Shown here piece by piece: positions 42,194 to 51,935 of a stretch of DNA of 64,000 bases. Made by a program: the position numbers and the translations under genes. The notes below the pieces were generated by a model that worked only from the letters and a program-made list of their open reading frames with translations, searched no databases and was not told where the DNA came from. Every line of letters starts with the position of its first letter. The first letter of the stretch is position 1. Origin of the DNA: Pseudomonas viridiflava (lineage in GTDB: Bacteria > Pseudomonadota > Gammaproteobacteria > Pseudomonadales > Pseudomonadaceae); the NCBI RefSeq assembly GCF_900602065.1, contig NZ_UWFN01000288.1, positions 98,511-162,510 of the forward strand, read 5' to 3'.

Positions 42194-42607
42194 ATGTCCG
42201 AATCGACAGGTTTGATTGCCCACAACTGGGGCTTCGCCATTTTCCTTTTGGGTGTAGTCGGCCTGTGCGCCTTCATGCTCGGTGTTTCCAGCCTCCTGGG
42301 TAGCAAAGCCTGGGGCCGCAGCAAAAACGAACCGTTTGAGTCCGGCATGCTGCCAACCGGCAGTGCGCGCCTTCGCCTTTCGGCAAAATTCTATCTGGTC
42401 GCGATGCTTTTCGTGATCTTCGACATTGAAGCCCTATATCTCTTTGCCTGGTCTGTGTCCGTCCGCGAAAGCGGCTGGACCGGATTCGTCGAAGCACTCG
42501 TTTTCATAGCAATTCTGTTGGCAGGTCTTGTCTACCTATGGCGGGTTGGAGCGCTGGATTGGGCTCCTGAAGGTCGCCGTAATCGGCAAGCGAAGCTAAA
42601 ACAATGA
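42194..42607 (+). CDS. nuoA: NADH-quinone oxidoreductase subunit A
   Basis: This 137-residue, three-helix membrane subunit of complex I has the conserved loop NEPFESGMLPTGSARLRLS (about 49-67) and FVIFDIEALYLFAWSVSV at the second helix. It is the first gene of the 13-gene nuo operon and starts 12 bases after an ANR-like dyad. AAGGA precedes the ATG. Confidence 0.97.
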   Translation: MSESTGLIAHNWGFAIFLLGVVGLCAFMLGVSSLLGSKAWGRSKNEPFESGMLPTGSARLRLSAKFYLVAMLFVIFDIEALYLFAWSVSVRESGWTGFVEALVFIAILLAGLVYLWRVGALDWAPEGRRNRQAKLKQ

Positions 42608-42617
42608 GGCTTTGGCG

Positions 42618-43292
42618 ATGCAATACAATCTCACCAGGATCGACCCGGATGCTCCAAATGACGAGTATCCAATCGGCAAACGGGAAACTGTTTCCGACCC
42701 GCTAGAAGATCAAGTCCACAAAAACATCTACATGGGCAAGCTGGAAGACGTGCTGAACGGTGCGGTCAACTGGGGGCGTAAAAACTCCCTGTGGCCTTAC
42801 AACTTCGGCTTGTCGTGCTGCTATGTGGAAATGACAACCGCCTTCACGGCGCCCCACGACATCGCCCGCTTCGGCGCCGAGGTTATCCGGGCATCGCCGC
42901 GTCAGGCGGATTTCATGGTTATTGCCGGTACTTGCTTCATCAAGATGGCGCCGATCATTCAGCGTCTCTACGAGCAAATGCTCGAACCTAAATGGGTTAT
43001 TTCCATGGGTTCGTGTGCCAACTCCGGTGGTATGTACGACATTTATTCCGTGGTTCAGGGCGTGGACAAGTTCCTTCCTGTGGATGTCTATGTGCCCGGC
43101 TGCCCGCCCCGCCCCGAAGCGTTTCTGCAAGGCTTGATGCTGTTGCAGGAATCCATCGGCCAGGAGCGTCGCCCTCTTTCCTGGGTCGTCGGTGACCAAG
43201 GCGTGTATCGCGCCGAGATGCCGTCGCAAAAGGAACAGCGCCGCGAACAGCGAATCGCAGTCACCAATCTGCGCAGCCCCGACGAAGTCTGA
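42618..43292 (+). CDS. nuoB: NADH-quinone oxidoreductase subunit B (cluster N2)
   Basis: This 224-residue peripheral subunit binds the terminal [4Fe-4S] cluster N2 that reduces quinone. Its cysteine ligands are in GLSCCYVEMT, AGTCFIKMAP and VPGCPPRPEAF. I chose the ATG at 42618 (MQYNLTRIDPD); an in-frame TTG lies two codons earlier. It lies 10 bases after nuoA and 72 before nuoCD. Confidence 0.97.
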   Translation: MQYNLTRIDPDAPNDEYPIGKRETVSDPLEDQVHKNIYMGKLEDVLNGAVNWGRKNSLWPYNFGLSCCYVEMTTAFTAPHDIARFGAEVIRASPRQADFMVIAGTCFIKMAPIIQRLYEQMLEPKWVISMGSCANSGGMYDIYSVVQGVDKFLPVDVYVPGCPPRPEAFLQGLMLLQESIGQERRPLSWVVGDQGVYRAEMPSQKEQRREQRIAVTNLRSPDEV

Positions 43293-43364
43293 TCCAGAAC
43301 TGTTCCTTTTAAAGAACGAATAGCTGGCTTCATTCTTTACGTTGACCGAAAGCGATAAAAAACC

Positions 43365-45146
43365 ATGACTACAGGCAGTGCTCTGTACATCCCGCCTTAC
43401 AAGGCAGACGACCAAGACGTCGTCGTAGAATTGAACAACCGTTTTGGCGCCGAAGCGTTCACCGCCCAATCGACCCGCACTGGCATGCCTGTGCTGTGGG
43501 TCGAGCGTGCGCGCCTGATCGAGGTGCTGACCTTCCTGCGTCAGTTGCCTAAACCTTACGTCATGCTTTACGACCTGCATGGCGTGGACGAACGTCTGCG
43601 TACCAAGCGCCACGGCTTGCCGGGTGCCGACTTCACTGTCTTCTATCACTTGCTGTCGATCGAACGTAACAGCGACGTGATGATTAAAGTCGCGCTGTCC
43701 GAAAGCGACCTCAGCCTGCCGACCGTGACCAGCATCTGGCCGAACGCCAATTGGTACGAGCGTGAAGTCTGGGACATGTTCGGCATCGACTTCCCGGGCC
43801 ACCCACACCTGAGCCGCATCATGATGCCGCCGACCTGGGAAGGTCACCCGCTGCGCAAGGACTTCCCGGCGCGCGCCACCGAGTTCGATCCGTTCAGCCT
43901 GACACTGGCCAAACAGCAACTGGAAGAAGAAGCCGCGCGCTTCAATCCGGAAGACTGGGGCATGAAGCGCTCCGGAACGAACGAGGACTACATGTTCCTC
44001 AATCTGGGCCCGAACCACCCTTCGGCTCACGGTGCGTTCCGCATCATTCTGCAACTGGACGGTGAAGAGATCGTCGATTGCGTTCCGGACATTGGCTACC
44101 ACCACCGTGGTGCCGAGAAAATGGCCGAGCGTCAGTCGTGGCACAGCTTCATTCCGTACACCGACCGGATCGATTATCTGGGCGGCGTGATGAACAACCT
44201 GCCGTACGTGCTCTCGGTCGAGAAACTGGCCGGCATCAAGGTGCCGGAGAAGGTCGACACCATCCGCATCATGATGGCCGAGTTCTTCCGTATCACCAGC
44301 CACTTGCTGTTCCTGGGTACTTACATTCAGGACGTGGGCGCGATGACCCCGGTGTTCTTCACCTTCACCGACCGTCAGCGCGCCTACACCGTGATCGAAG
44401 CCATCACCGGTTTCCGTCTGCACCCGGCCTGGTATCGCATCGGTGGCGTTGCCCACGACCTGCCGCGTGGTTGGGAAAAACTGGTCAAGGATTTCGTGGA
44501 CTGGCTGCCGAAGCGTCTCGACGAGTACACCAAAGCGGCTTTGCAAAACAGCATCCTCAAAGGTCGGACCATCGGTGTCGCTGCCTATAACACCAAAGAG
44601 GCCCTCGAATGGGGTGTCACCGGTGCAGGCCTGCGTTCCACCGGTTGCGATTTCGACCTGCGTAAAGCACGTCCTTACTCCGGCTACGAGAACTTCGAGT
44701 TTGAAGTCCCGCTGGCGGCCAATGGCGATGCCTACGACCGCTGCATGGTTCGCGTCGAAGAGATGCGTCAGAGCATCAAGATCATCGACCAGTGCATGCG
44801 CAACATGCCGGAAGGCCCGTACAAAGCGGATCACCCGCTGACTACCCCGCCACCGAAAGAGCGCACGCTGCAGCACATCGAGACCTTGATCACGCACTTC
44901 CTGCAAGTTTCGTGGGGCCCGGTCATGCCGGCCAACGAATCCTTCCAGATGATCGAAGCGACCAAGGGCATCAACAGTTATTACCTGACGAGCGACGGCG
45001 GCACCATGAGCTACCGTACCCGGATCCGCACCCCAAGCTTCCCGCATCTGCAACAGATCCCTTCGGTGATCAAAGGCAGCATGGTCGCGGACTTGATTGC
45101 GTACCTGGGTAGTATCGATTTCGTTATGGCCGACGTGGACCGCTAA
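43365..45146 (+). CDS. nuoC: NADH-quinone oxidoreductase fused subunit CD
   Basis: This 593-residue protein joins the 30-kDa subunit C (about 1-190, with NANWYEREVWDMFGIDFPGHP) and the 49-kDa subunit D (about 205-593, with NLGPNHPSAHGAFRI and DIGYHHRGAEKMAERQSW), which forms the quinone pocket against NuoB. The C-D fusion is standard in gammaproteobacteria. nuoE follows by 2 bases. Confidence 0.97.
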   Translation: MTTGSALYIPPYKADDQDVVVELNNRFGAEAFTAQSTRTGMPVLWVERARLIEVLTFLRQLPKPYVMLYDLHGVDERLRTKRHGLPGADFTVFYHLLSIERNSDVMIKVALSESDLSLPTVTSIWPNANWYEREVWDMFGIDFPGHPHLSRIMMPPTWEGHPLRKDFPARATEFDPFSLTLAKQQLEEEAARFNPEDWGMKRSGTNEDYMFLNLGPNHPSAHGAFRIILQLDGEEIVDCVPDIGYHHRGAEKMAERQSWHSFIPYTDRIDYLGGVMNNLPYVLSVEKLAGIKVPEKVDTIRIMMAEFFRITSHLLFLGTYIQDVGAMTPVFFTFTDRQRAYTVIEAITGFRLHPAWYRIGGVAHDLPRGWEKLVKDFVDWLPKRLDEYTKAALQNSILKGRTIGVAAYNTKEALEWGVTGAGLRSTGCDFDLRKARPYSGYENFEFEVPLAANGDAYDRCMVRVEEMRQSIKIIDQCMRNMPEGPYKADHPLTTPPPKERTLQHIETLITHFLQVSWGPVMPANESFQMIEATKGINSYYLTSDGGTMSYRTRIRTPSFPHLQQIPSVIKGSMVADLIAYLGSIDFVMADVDR

Positions 45147-45148
45147 GC

Positions 45149-45652
45149 ATGAGCATGAACAGCACGCTTATCCAGACAGACCGTTTCGCCCTGAGCGAAA
45201 CAGAGCGCTCGGCCATCGAGCACGAGCTGCATCACTACGAGGACCCGCGCGCGGCGTCCATCGAAGCCCTGAAGATCGTTCAGAAGGAACGCGGCTGGGT
45301 GCCGGACGGCGCGATCTACGCCATCGGCGAACTGATCGGCATCCCTGCCAGCGACGTGGAAGGTGTGGCGACGTTCTACAGCCAGATCTTCCGTCAGCCG
45401 GTCGGCCGCCACATCATTCGCGTCTGCAACAGCATGGTCTGCTTCATCGCCGGTCACGAATCAGTGGTCGAAGAAATCCAGAGCTCGCTGGGCATCGCCC
45501 CGGGCCAGACTACGGCCGACGGGCGCTTCACCCTGCTGCCAGTCTGCTGCCTGGGCAACTGCGACAAAGCCCCGGCCGTGATGGTCGACGATGACACCTT
45601 TGGCGACGTGCAACCCGGCACTGTGGCCAAGATGCTGGAGGGTTACCCATGA
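45149..45652 (+). CDS. nuoE: NADH-quinone oxidoreductase subunit E (cluster N1a)
   Basis: This 167-residue thioredoxin-fold subunit of the NADH-dehydrogenase module binds [2Fe-2S] cluster N1a. Ligands are seen in VCNSMVCF and CCLGNCDKAP. An alternative start is the ATG at 45155. It overlaps nuoF by 4 bases (ATGA). Confidence 0.96.
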   Translation: MSMNSTLIQTDRFALSETERSAIEHELHHYEDPRAASIEALKIVQKERGWVPDGAIYAIGELIGIPASDVEGVATFYSQIFRQPVGRHIIRVCNSMVCFIAGHESVVEEIQSSLGIAPGQTTADGRFTLLPVCCLGNCDKAPAVMVDDDTFGDVQPGTVAKMLEGYP

Positions 45653-47004
45653 CCATCACTTCCTTCGGCCCTGCCAACCGCATTGCGCGCACGGCAGAAA
45701 CCCACCCGCTGACCTGGCGTCTGCGTGACGACGGCGAGCCGGTCTGGCTCGACGAATATCAGGCCAAAGACGGTTATGCGGCGGCGCGCAAGGCGCTCAC
45801 CCAGCAATCGCCTGACGATATTGTCCAGTCCGTCAAAGACTCCGGCCTTAAAGGTCGCGGCGGCGCGGGCTTCCCCACTGGCGTTAAGTGGGGCCTGATG
45901 CCCAAAGACGAATCCATGAACATCCGCTACCTGCTGTGCAACGCGGATGAAATGGAACCCAACACCTGGAAAGACCGGATGTTGATGGAACAGCTGCCAC
46001 ACCTGTTGGTGGAAGGCATGCTGATCAGTGCTCGAGCCCTGAAAGCCTATCGCGGCTATATCTTCCTGCGCGGCGAATACGTCACGGCGGCCAAGCACTT
46101 GAACCGCGCCGTGGCAGAAGCCAAAGCAGCAGGTCTGCTGGGCAAGAACATTCTGGGCACCGGCTTTGATTTCGAGCTGTTCGTGCACACCGGCGCCGGG
46201 CGTTACATCTGCGGTGAAGAAACCGCATTGATCAACTCCCTGGAAGGCCGTCGCGCCAACCCGCGCTCCAAGCCGCCCTTCCCGGCCGCCGTTGGTGTGT
46301 GGGGCAAGCCGACTTGCGTGAACAACGTCGAGACGCTGTGCAACGTGCCTGCCATCGTTGGCAATGGTAACGACTGGTACAAATCCATCGCCCGCGAAGG
46401 CAGCGAAGACCACGGCACCAAGCTGATGGGTTTCTCCGGCAAGGTGAAAAACCCTGGCCTGTGGGAACTGCCATTCGGCGTGCAGGCCCGTGAGTTGTTC
46501 GAAGACTACGCAGGCGGCATGCGCGACGGTTACAAGCTCAAGTGCTGGCAGCCAGGCGGCGCCGGTACTGGCTTCCTGCTGCCGGAACATCTGGATGCGC
46601 AAATGTATGCTGGTGGCATCGCCAAAGTAGGCACCCGGATGGGTACCGGTCTGGCCATGGCCGTTGACGACAAGGTCAACATGGTCTCGCTGCTGCGCAA
46701 CATGGAAGAGTTCTTCGCTCAGGAATCCTGCGGTTTCTGCACCCCTTGCCGTGACGGTTTGCCATGGAGCGTGAAGATTTTGCGCGCCCTGGAAAAAGGT
46801 GTCGGCCAGACGGGTGATATCGAAACCCTGCTGGGACTCGTTGGCTTCCTTGGCCCGGGCAAGACCTTCTGTGCTCACGCACCGGGTGCCGTGGAGCCGC
46901 TGGGCAGTGCGATCAAATATTTCCGCCCGGAGTTCGAGGCCGGTATCGCGCCCACCAGCGCAGCCGTTCCCCCTCTGGCAAGACCGATCATCGTCGGCGC
47001 GTAA
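45649..47004 (+). CDS. nuoF: NADH-quinone oxidoreductase subunit F (NADH-binding)
   Basis: This 451-residue subunit binds NADH, FMN and [4Fe-4S] cluster N3. The nucleotide/FMN region has GLKGRGGAGFPTGVKWGLMP (about 65-84) and GAGRYICGEETALINSLEG; N3 ligands are in ESCGFCTPCRDG and the later Cys of KTFCAHAPG. It accepts electrons from NADH in the cytoplasm. A 132-base gap containing a hairpin separates it from nuoG. Confidence 0.97.
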   Translation: MTITSFGPANRIARTAETHPLTWRLRDDGEPVWLDEYQAKDGYAAARKALTQQSPDDIVQSVKDSGLKGRGGAGFPTGVKWGLMPKDESMNIRYLLCNADEMEPNTWKDRMLMEQLPHLLVEGMLISARALKAYRGYIFLRGEYVTAAKHLNRAVAEAKAAGLLGKNILGTGFDFELFVHTGAGRYICGEETALINSLEGRRANPRSKPPFPAAVGVWGKPTCVNNVETLCNVPAIVGNGNDWYKSIAREGSEDHGTKLMGFSGKVKNPGLWELPFGVQARELFEDYAGGMRDGYKLKCWQPGGAGTGFLLPEHLDAQMYAGGIAKVGTRMGTGLAMAVDDKVNMVSLLRNMEEFFAQESCGFCTPCRDGLPWSVKILRALEKGVGQTGDIETLLGLVGFLGPGKTFCAHAPGAVEPLGSAIKYFRPEFEAGIAPTSAAVPPLARPIIVGA

Positions 47005-47015
47005 CCGTTTGCAAG

Positions 47016-47035
47016 GCCGGGGGACATCCCCCGGC
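47016..47035 (+). promoter_or_regulatory. Hairpin between nuoF and nuoG
   Basis: GCCGGGGG-ACAT-CCCCCGGC is a perfect 8-bp, GC-only stem with a 4-base loop, 11 bases after the nuoF stop. No T run follows, so it looks like an mRNA stability or processing hairpin rather than a terminator. Confidence 0.55.
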
Positions 47036-47136
47036 TCATCGCACGATGACGCCGTAAAGGCTGTTTAGAGTCGTGCGAATAACAAGATTCCATTAGCCAC
47101 GCCCGCTGACACCGGGCCAACGAAGACCTTTGAACC

Positions 47137-49851
47137 ATGGCCACTATCCACGTAGACGGCAAAGCGCTCGAAGTCGATGGGGCAGACAACCTGTTACAGG
47201 CATGTCTGTCGCTAGGCCTCGACATCCCGTATTTCTGCTGGCATCCCGCCCTTGGCAGCGTTGGCGCCTGTCGCCAATGTGCGGTCAAGCAGTACACGGA
47301 CGAGAACGACACCCGTGGTCGTATCGTCATGTCCTGCATGACTCCAGCCACCGATAACACCTGGATTTCCATCGAAGATGAAGAATCCAAGGCCTTCCGG
47401 GCCAGTGTCGTCGAATGGCTGATGACCAACCACCCCCACGACTGCCCGGTCTGTGAGGAAGGCGGTCACTGCCACCTGCAAGACATGACCGTGATGACTG
47501 GCCACAACGAGCGCCGTTATCGCTTCACTAAACGCACCCACCAGAACCAGGAACTCGGCCCGTTCATCGCTCACGAGATGAACCGCTGCATCGCCTGCTA
47601 CCGTTGCGTACGTTTTTATAAAGATTATGCGGGCGGCACTGACCTCGGTGTGTTCGGTGCTCACGACAACGTGTACTTCGGTCGCGTTGAAGACGGCGTT
47701 CTGGAAAGCGAGTTCTCCGGCAACCTCACCGAGGTCTGCCCGACCGGTGTGTTCACCGACAAGACTCACTCCGAGCGTTACAACCGTAAGTGGGACATGC
47801 AGTTCTCGCCAAGCATCTGCCATGGCTGCTCCAGCGGTTGCAACATCAGCCCTGGCGAGCGTTACGGTGAAATCCGTCGCATCGAGAACCGCTACAACGG
47901 TTCGGTGAACCAGTATTTCCTCTGCGACCGTGGCCGTTTCGGTTATGGCTACACCAACCGCGAAGACCGCCCACGCCAGCCGCATCTGGCCGATGGCAGC
48001 AAGCTGAGCCTGGATCAGGCACTGGATAACGCTGCTGATCTGCTGCGCGGTCGCAACATCGTCGGTATCGGTTCGCCGCGTGCCAGCCTGGAAAGCAACT
48101 ACGCCCTGCGCGAACTGGTGGGTGCCGAGCACTTCTATTCAGGTATCGAAGCCTCAGAGCTTGAGCGTATCCGTCTGGTCACTCAGGTGCTGAAAGACAG
48201 CCCGCTGCCGATCCCGACCCTGCGTGACATCGAAGACCACGACGCGATTTTCGTCCTTGGTGAAGACCTGACCCAGACAGCTGCTCGTCTGGCTCTGGGC
48301 CTGCGTCAAGCGGTCAAAGGCAAGGCCGAAGACATGGCTGCGGCGATGAAAGTCCAGCCATGGCTCGACGCGGCCGTAAAGAACATTGGTCAGCACGAGC
48401 TGAACCCGCTGTTCATCGCCAGCCTGGCTGAAACCAAGCTGGATGACGTTGCCGAAGAATGCGTTCACGCAGCACCGGACGATCTGGCGCGAATCGGTTT
48501 CGCCGTCGCTCACGCGCTGGATGCCAGTGCGCCAGCCGTTGAAGGCCTGGACACTGAAGCTCTGGAATTGGCACAACGCATTGCCGATGCTTTGCTGGCC
48601 GCCAAGCGTCCGTTGATCATTGCCGGTACTTCGCTGGGCTCCAAAGCGTTGATCGAAGCCGCGGCGAACATTGCCAAGGCTCTGAAACTGCGCGACAAAG
48701 CAGGCTCCATCAGCCTGATCGTGCCAGAAGCCAACAGCATGGGCCTGGCGCTGCTGGGTGGTGAGTCTGTCGACGCGGCGCTGCAAGCCGTGATCGACGG
48801 CAAGGCCGACGCCATCGTCGTGCTGGAAAACGATCTTTACACCCGCACCGATGCTGCCAAGGTCGATGCAGCCCTGAGCGCGGCGAAAGTCGTGATCGTG
48901 GCTGATCATCAGAAAACCCCGACCGGTGATCGTGCTCATCTGGTGCTGCCTGCTGCCAGTTTTGCTGAGGGCGACGGTACTCTGGTCAGTCAGGAAGGCC
49001 GCGCTCAGCGCTTCTTCCAGGTGTTCGACCCGACGTATCTGGACGCCAGCATTCTGGTTCACGAAGGCTGGCGCTGGCTGCACGCCCTGCGCGCTACCCT
49101 GCTGAACAAGCCGGTGGACTGGACATTGCTCGATCACGTGACGGCTGCTGTCGCGGCAAGCAACCCGCAACTGGCCGCCATCGTTAACGCTGCTCCGTCC
49201 GCGGCATTCCGTATCAAAGGCCTGAAGCTGGCTCGCGAACCGCTGCGTTATAGCGGCCGTACGGCTATGCGCGCCAACATCAGCGTGCACGAGCCGCGTA
49301 CTTCACAAGACAACGACACCGCGTTCTCCTTCTCCATGGAAGGTTACTCGGGTTCGGTTGAACCACGTCAGCAAGTACCATTTGCCTGGTCACCGGGCTG
49401 GAACTCGCCACAAGCGTGGAACAAGTTCCAGGACGAAGTCGGCGGTCATTTGCGTGCTGGTGATCCGGGGACCCGCCTGATCGAAACCCAGGGCGATAAC
49501 CTGAGCTGGTTTGCCAGCGCACCTCGCGCCTTCTCCCCTGCTCAAGGAACCTGGCAAGTGGTGCCGTTCTATCACCTGTTCGGCAGTGAAGAGAACTCTT
49601 CGAAAGCCGGCCCGGTTCAAGAACGTATTCCTGCTGCTTACGTTGCTCTGGCCAAGTCGGAAGCTGATCGCCTGGGTGTCAACGACGGTGCCCTGCTCTC
49701 CTTGAACGTTGCGGGTCAGACCCTGCGTCTACCGCTGCGTATCAACGAAGAGCTGGGCGCAGGTCTCGTGGCGTTGCCTGCCGGTCTGGCCGGTATTCCG
49801 CCAGCGATTTTCGGCAAGTCCGTTGATGGTCTGCAGGAGGCAGCGCAATGA
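47137..49851 (+). CDS. nuoG: NADH-quinone oxidoreductase subunit G
   Basis: This 904-residue iron-sulfur subunit has an N-terminal [2Fe-2S] ferredoxin-like domain (CWHPALGSVGACRQC, about 34-48). A His/Cys-ligated cluster lies at HDCPVCEEGGHCHLQD, and there is a two-cluster-type CIACYRCVRFYKD stretch. A further motif, CHGCSSGCNISPGER, corresponds to the extra N7-type cluster known in some bacteria. The C-terminal two thirds is a molybdopterin oxidoreductase-like fold without cofactor. nuoH overlaps its end by 4 bases. Confidence 0.96.
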   Translation: MATIHVDGKALEVDGADNLLQACLSLGLDIPYFCWHPALGSVGACRQCAVKQYTDENDTRGRIVMSCMTPATDNTWISIEDEESKAFRASVVEWLMTNHPHDCPVCEEGGHCHLQDMTVMTGHNERRYRFTKRTHQNQELGPFIAHEMNRCIACYRCVRFYKDYAGGTDLGVFGAHDNVYFGRVEDGVLESEFSGNLTEVCPTGVFTDKTHSERYNRKWDMQFSPSICHGCSSGCNISPGERYGEIRRIENRYNGSVNQYFLCDRGRFGYGYTNREDRPRQPHLADGSKLSLDQALDNAADLLRGRNIVGIGSPRASLESNYALRELVGAEHFYSGIEASELERIRLVTQVLKDSPLPIPTLRDIEDHDAIFVLGEDLTQTAARLALGLRQAVKGKAEDMAAAMKVQPWLDAAVKNIGQHELNPLFIASLAETKLDDVAEECVHAAPDDLARIGFAVAHALDASAPAVEGLDTEALELAQRIADALLAAKRPLIIAGTSLGSKALIEAAANIAKALKLRDKAGSISLIVPEANSMGLALLGGESVDAALQAVIDGKADAIVVLENDLYTRTDAAKVDAALSAAKVVIVADHQKTPTGDRAHLVLPAASFAEGDGTLVSQEGRAQRFFQVFDPTYLDASILVHEGWRWLHALRATLLNKPVDWTLLDHVTAAVAASNPQLAAIVNAAPSAAFRIKGLKLAREPLRYSGRTAMRANISVHEPRTSQDNDTAFSFSMEGYSGSVEPRQQVPFAWSPGWNSPQAWNKFQDEVGGHLRAGDPGTRLIETQGDNLSWFASAPRAFSPAQGTWQVVPFYHLFGSEENSSKAGPVQERIPAAYVALAKSEADRLGVNDGALLSLNVAGQTLRLPLRINEELGAGLVALPAGLAGIPPAIFGKSVDGLQEAAQ

Positions 49852-50855
49852 GTTGGTTCACCCCTGATGTGATCGACGCAATCATTGCTGTCGTCAAGGC
49901 CATCGTCGTGCTGCTGGCCGTTGTGGTCTGCGGCGCGCTGCTGAGCTTTGTGGAACGTCGTCTGCTGGGCTGGTGGCAGGACCGTTACGGTCCGAACCGC
50001 GTTGGCCCGTTCGGCATGTTCCAGATTGCTGCCGACATGCTGAAAATGTTCTTCAAGGAAGACTGGACCCCGCCGTTTGCCGACAAGGTGATCTTCACCC
50101 TGGCCCCGGTAGTTGCCATGAGCGCCTTGCTGATCGCGTTCTCGATTATCCCGATCACCCCAAGCTGGGGCGTGGCGGACCTGAACATCGGTCTGCTGTT
50201 CTTCTTCGCCATGGCCGGGCTGTCGGTTTACGCCGTTCTGTTTGCCGGTTGGTCGAGTAACAACAAGTTCGCCCTGCTCGGTGCGCTACGTGCTTCGGCA
50301 CAAACCGTGTCCTATGAAGTGTTCATGGGCCTGGCATTGATGGGCATCGTGGTACAGGTTGGCTCGTTCAACATGCGTGACATCGTTGAATACCAGGCGC
50401 AGAACCTGTGGTTCATCATTCCGCAGTTCTTCGGCTTCTGTACGTTCTTCATTGCTGGCGTCGCCGTGACTCACCGTCACCCGTTCGACCAGCCGGAAGC
50501 GGAACAGGAACTGGCTGACGGTTACCACATTGAATATGCAGGCATGAAGTGGGGCATGTTCTTCGTCGGCGAATACATCGGCATCATTCTGATCTCTGCA
50601 TTGCTGGTAACGCTGTTCTTCGGTGGCTGGCACGGTCCGTTCGATATCCTGCCTTCGCTGTCGTTCTTCTGGTTCGCCATCAAGACTGCATTCTTCATCA
50701 TGCTGTTCATCCTGCTGCGTGCATCCATCCCGCGCCCACGCTATGACCAGGTCATGGATTTCAGCTGGAAGTTCTGTCTGCCGCTGACCCTGATCAATTT
50801 GCTGGTGACCGCTGCGGTTGTGTTGTTGAACACGCCAGCCGGCTCGGTTCAGTGA
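49848..50855 (+). CDS. nuoH: NADH-quinone oxidoreductase subunit H
   Basis: This 335-residue membrane subunit has about eight helices and joins the quinone site to the proton path. Conserved loops are ERRLLGWWQDRYGPNRVGPF (about 32-51), the ADMLKMFFKEDWTPP that follows, and DQPEAEQELADGYHIEYAGM. It overlaps nuoG (ATGA) and precedes nuoI by 11 bases. Confidence 0.97.
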   Translation: MSWFTPDVIDAIIAVVKAIVVLLAVVVCGALLSFVERRLLGWWQDRYGPNRVGPFGMFQIAADMLKMFFKEDWTPPFADKVIFTLAPVVAMSALLIAFSIIPITPSWGVADLNIGLLFFFAMAGLSVYAVLFAGWSSNNKFALLGALRASAQTVSYEVFMGLALMGIVVQVGSFNMRDIVEYQAQNLWFIIPQFFGFCTFFIAGVAVTHRHPFDQPEAEQELADGYHIEYAGMKWGMFFVGEYIGIILISALLVTLFFGGWHGPFDILPSLSFFWFAIKTAFFIMLFILLRASIPRPRYDQVMDFSWKFCLPLTLINLLVTAAVVLLNTPAGSVQ

Positions 50856-50866
50856 GGATTTGACCC

Positions 50867-51415
50867 ATGTTCAAATATATTGGCGACATCGTTAAGGGTA
50901 CTGGTACCCAACTGCGAAGCCTGGTGATGGTATTCGGTCACGGCTTCCGCAAACGCGACACCCTGCAATACCCGGAAGAAGCGGTCTACCTGCCACCGCG
51001 CTATCGCGGTCGTATCGTGCTGACTCGCGACCCTGATGGTGAAGAGCGCTGCGTAGCCTGCAACCTGTGCGCCGTGGCTTGCCCGGTTGGTTGCATCTCG
51101 CTGCAGAAAGCCGAAACCGATGACGGCCGTTGGTATCCAGAGTTCTTCCGCATCAACTTCTCGCGTTGCATTTTCTGCGGCCTGTGCGAAGAAGCCTGCC
51201 CGACCACCGCGATCCAGCTGACACCGGATTTCGAAATGGCCGAGTTCAAGCGTCAGGATCTGGTTTACGAGAAAGAAGATCTGCTGATCTCCGGCCCCGG
51301 CAAGAACCCTGACTACAACTTCTATCGCGTCGCCGGTATGGCCGTCGCTGGCAAGCCCAAGGGCTCTGCACAGAACGAAGCCGAACCGATCAACGTCAAG
51401 AGCTTGCTGCCTTAA
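50867..51415 (+). CDS. nuoI: NADH-quinone oxidoreductase subunit I (2x[4Fe-4S])
   Basis: This 182-residue ferredoxin-like subunit carries clusters N6a and N6b. Both CxxCxxCxxxC motifs are complete: CVACNLCAVACP and CIFCGLCEEACP. It links the soluble arm to NuoB. An 11-base gap follows nuoH. Confidence 0.98.
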   Translation: MFKYIGDIVKGTGTQLRSLVMVFGHGFRKRDTLQYPEEAVYLPPRYRGRIVLTRDPDGEERCVACNLCAVACPVGCISLQKAETDDGRWYPEFFRINFSRCIFCGLCEEACPTTAIQLTPDFEMAEFKRQDLVYEKEDLLISGPGKNPDYNFYRVAGMAVAGKPKGSAQNEAEPINVKSLLP

Positions 51416-51425
51416 GGAAGTAAAG

Positions 51426-51935
51426 ATGGAATTCGCTTTCTATTTCGCATCCGGCATCGCTGTAGTGTCCACCCTGCGGGTGATCACCAACACGAACCCG
51501 GTGCACGCCCTGCTCTACCTGATCATTTCGCTGATCGCCGTAGCGATGACTTTTTTCAGCCTTGGCGCTCCGTTCGCCGGGGTTCTGGAAGTTATCGCTT
51601 ACGCGGGCGCGATCATGGTCCTGTTCGTTTTCGTGGTGATGATGCTCAACCTTGGCCCGGCCTCGGTTCAGCAGGAACGCACCTGGCTCACACCCGGTAT
51701 CTGGGTCGGCCCGGTGATTCTGGGCGCCCTGCTGTTGGCTGAATTGCTGTACGTGCTGTTCGCCAACCAGACAGGCGCCGCTATCGGTCACACCACCGTC
51801 GACGCCAAGGCAGTCGGCATCAGCCTGTTCGGACCTTACTTGCTGGTAGTCGAACTGGCCTCGATGCTATTGCTGGCGGCAGCGGTGACGGCATTCCATC
51901 TGGGCCGCAACGAAGCGAAGGAGCCAAGCCAATGA
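51426..51935 (+). CDS. nuoJ: NADH-quinone oxidoreductase subunit J
   Basis: This 169-residue, five-helix membrane subunit has the conserved third helix GVLEVIAYAGAIMVLFVFVV (about 55-74). This helix contains the pi-bulge that couples quinone reduction to proton pumping. nuoK overlaps its end by 4 bases. Confidence 0.96.
   Translation: MEFAFYFASGIAVVSTLRVITNTNPVHALLYLIISLIAVAMTFFSLGAPFAGVLEVIAYAGAIMVLFVFVVMMLNLGPASVQQERTWLTPGIWVGPVILGALLLAELLYVLFANQTGAAIGHTTVDAKAVGISLFGPYLLVVELASMLLLAAAVTAFHLGRNEAKEPSQ

Noticed and set aside
42702..45053. A 783-codon open frame on the minus strand opposite nuoB and nuoCD
   Set aside because: It is the antisense shadow of well-supported nuo genes, with Gln/His/Arg-rich low-quality protein and no ribosome site.
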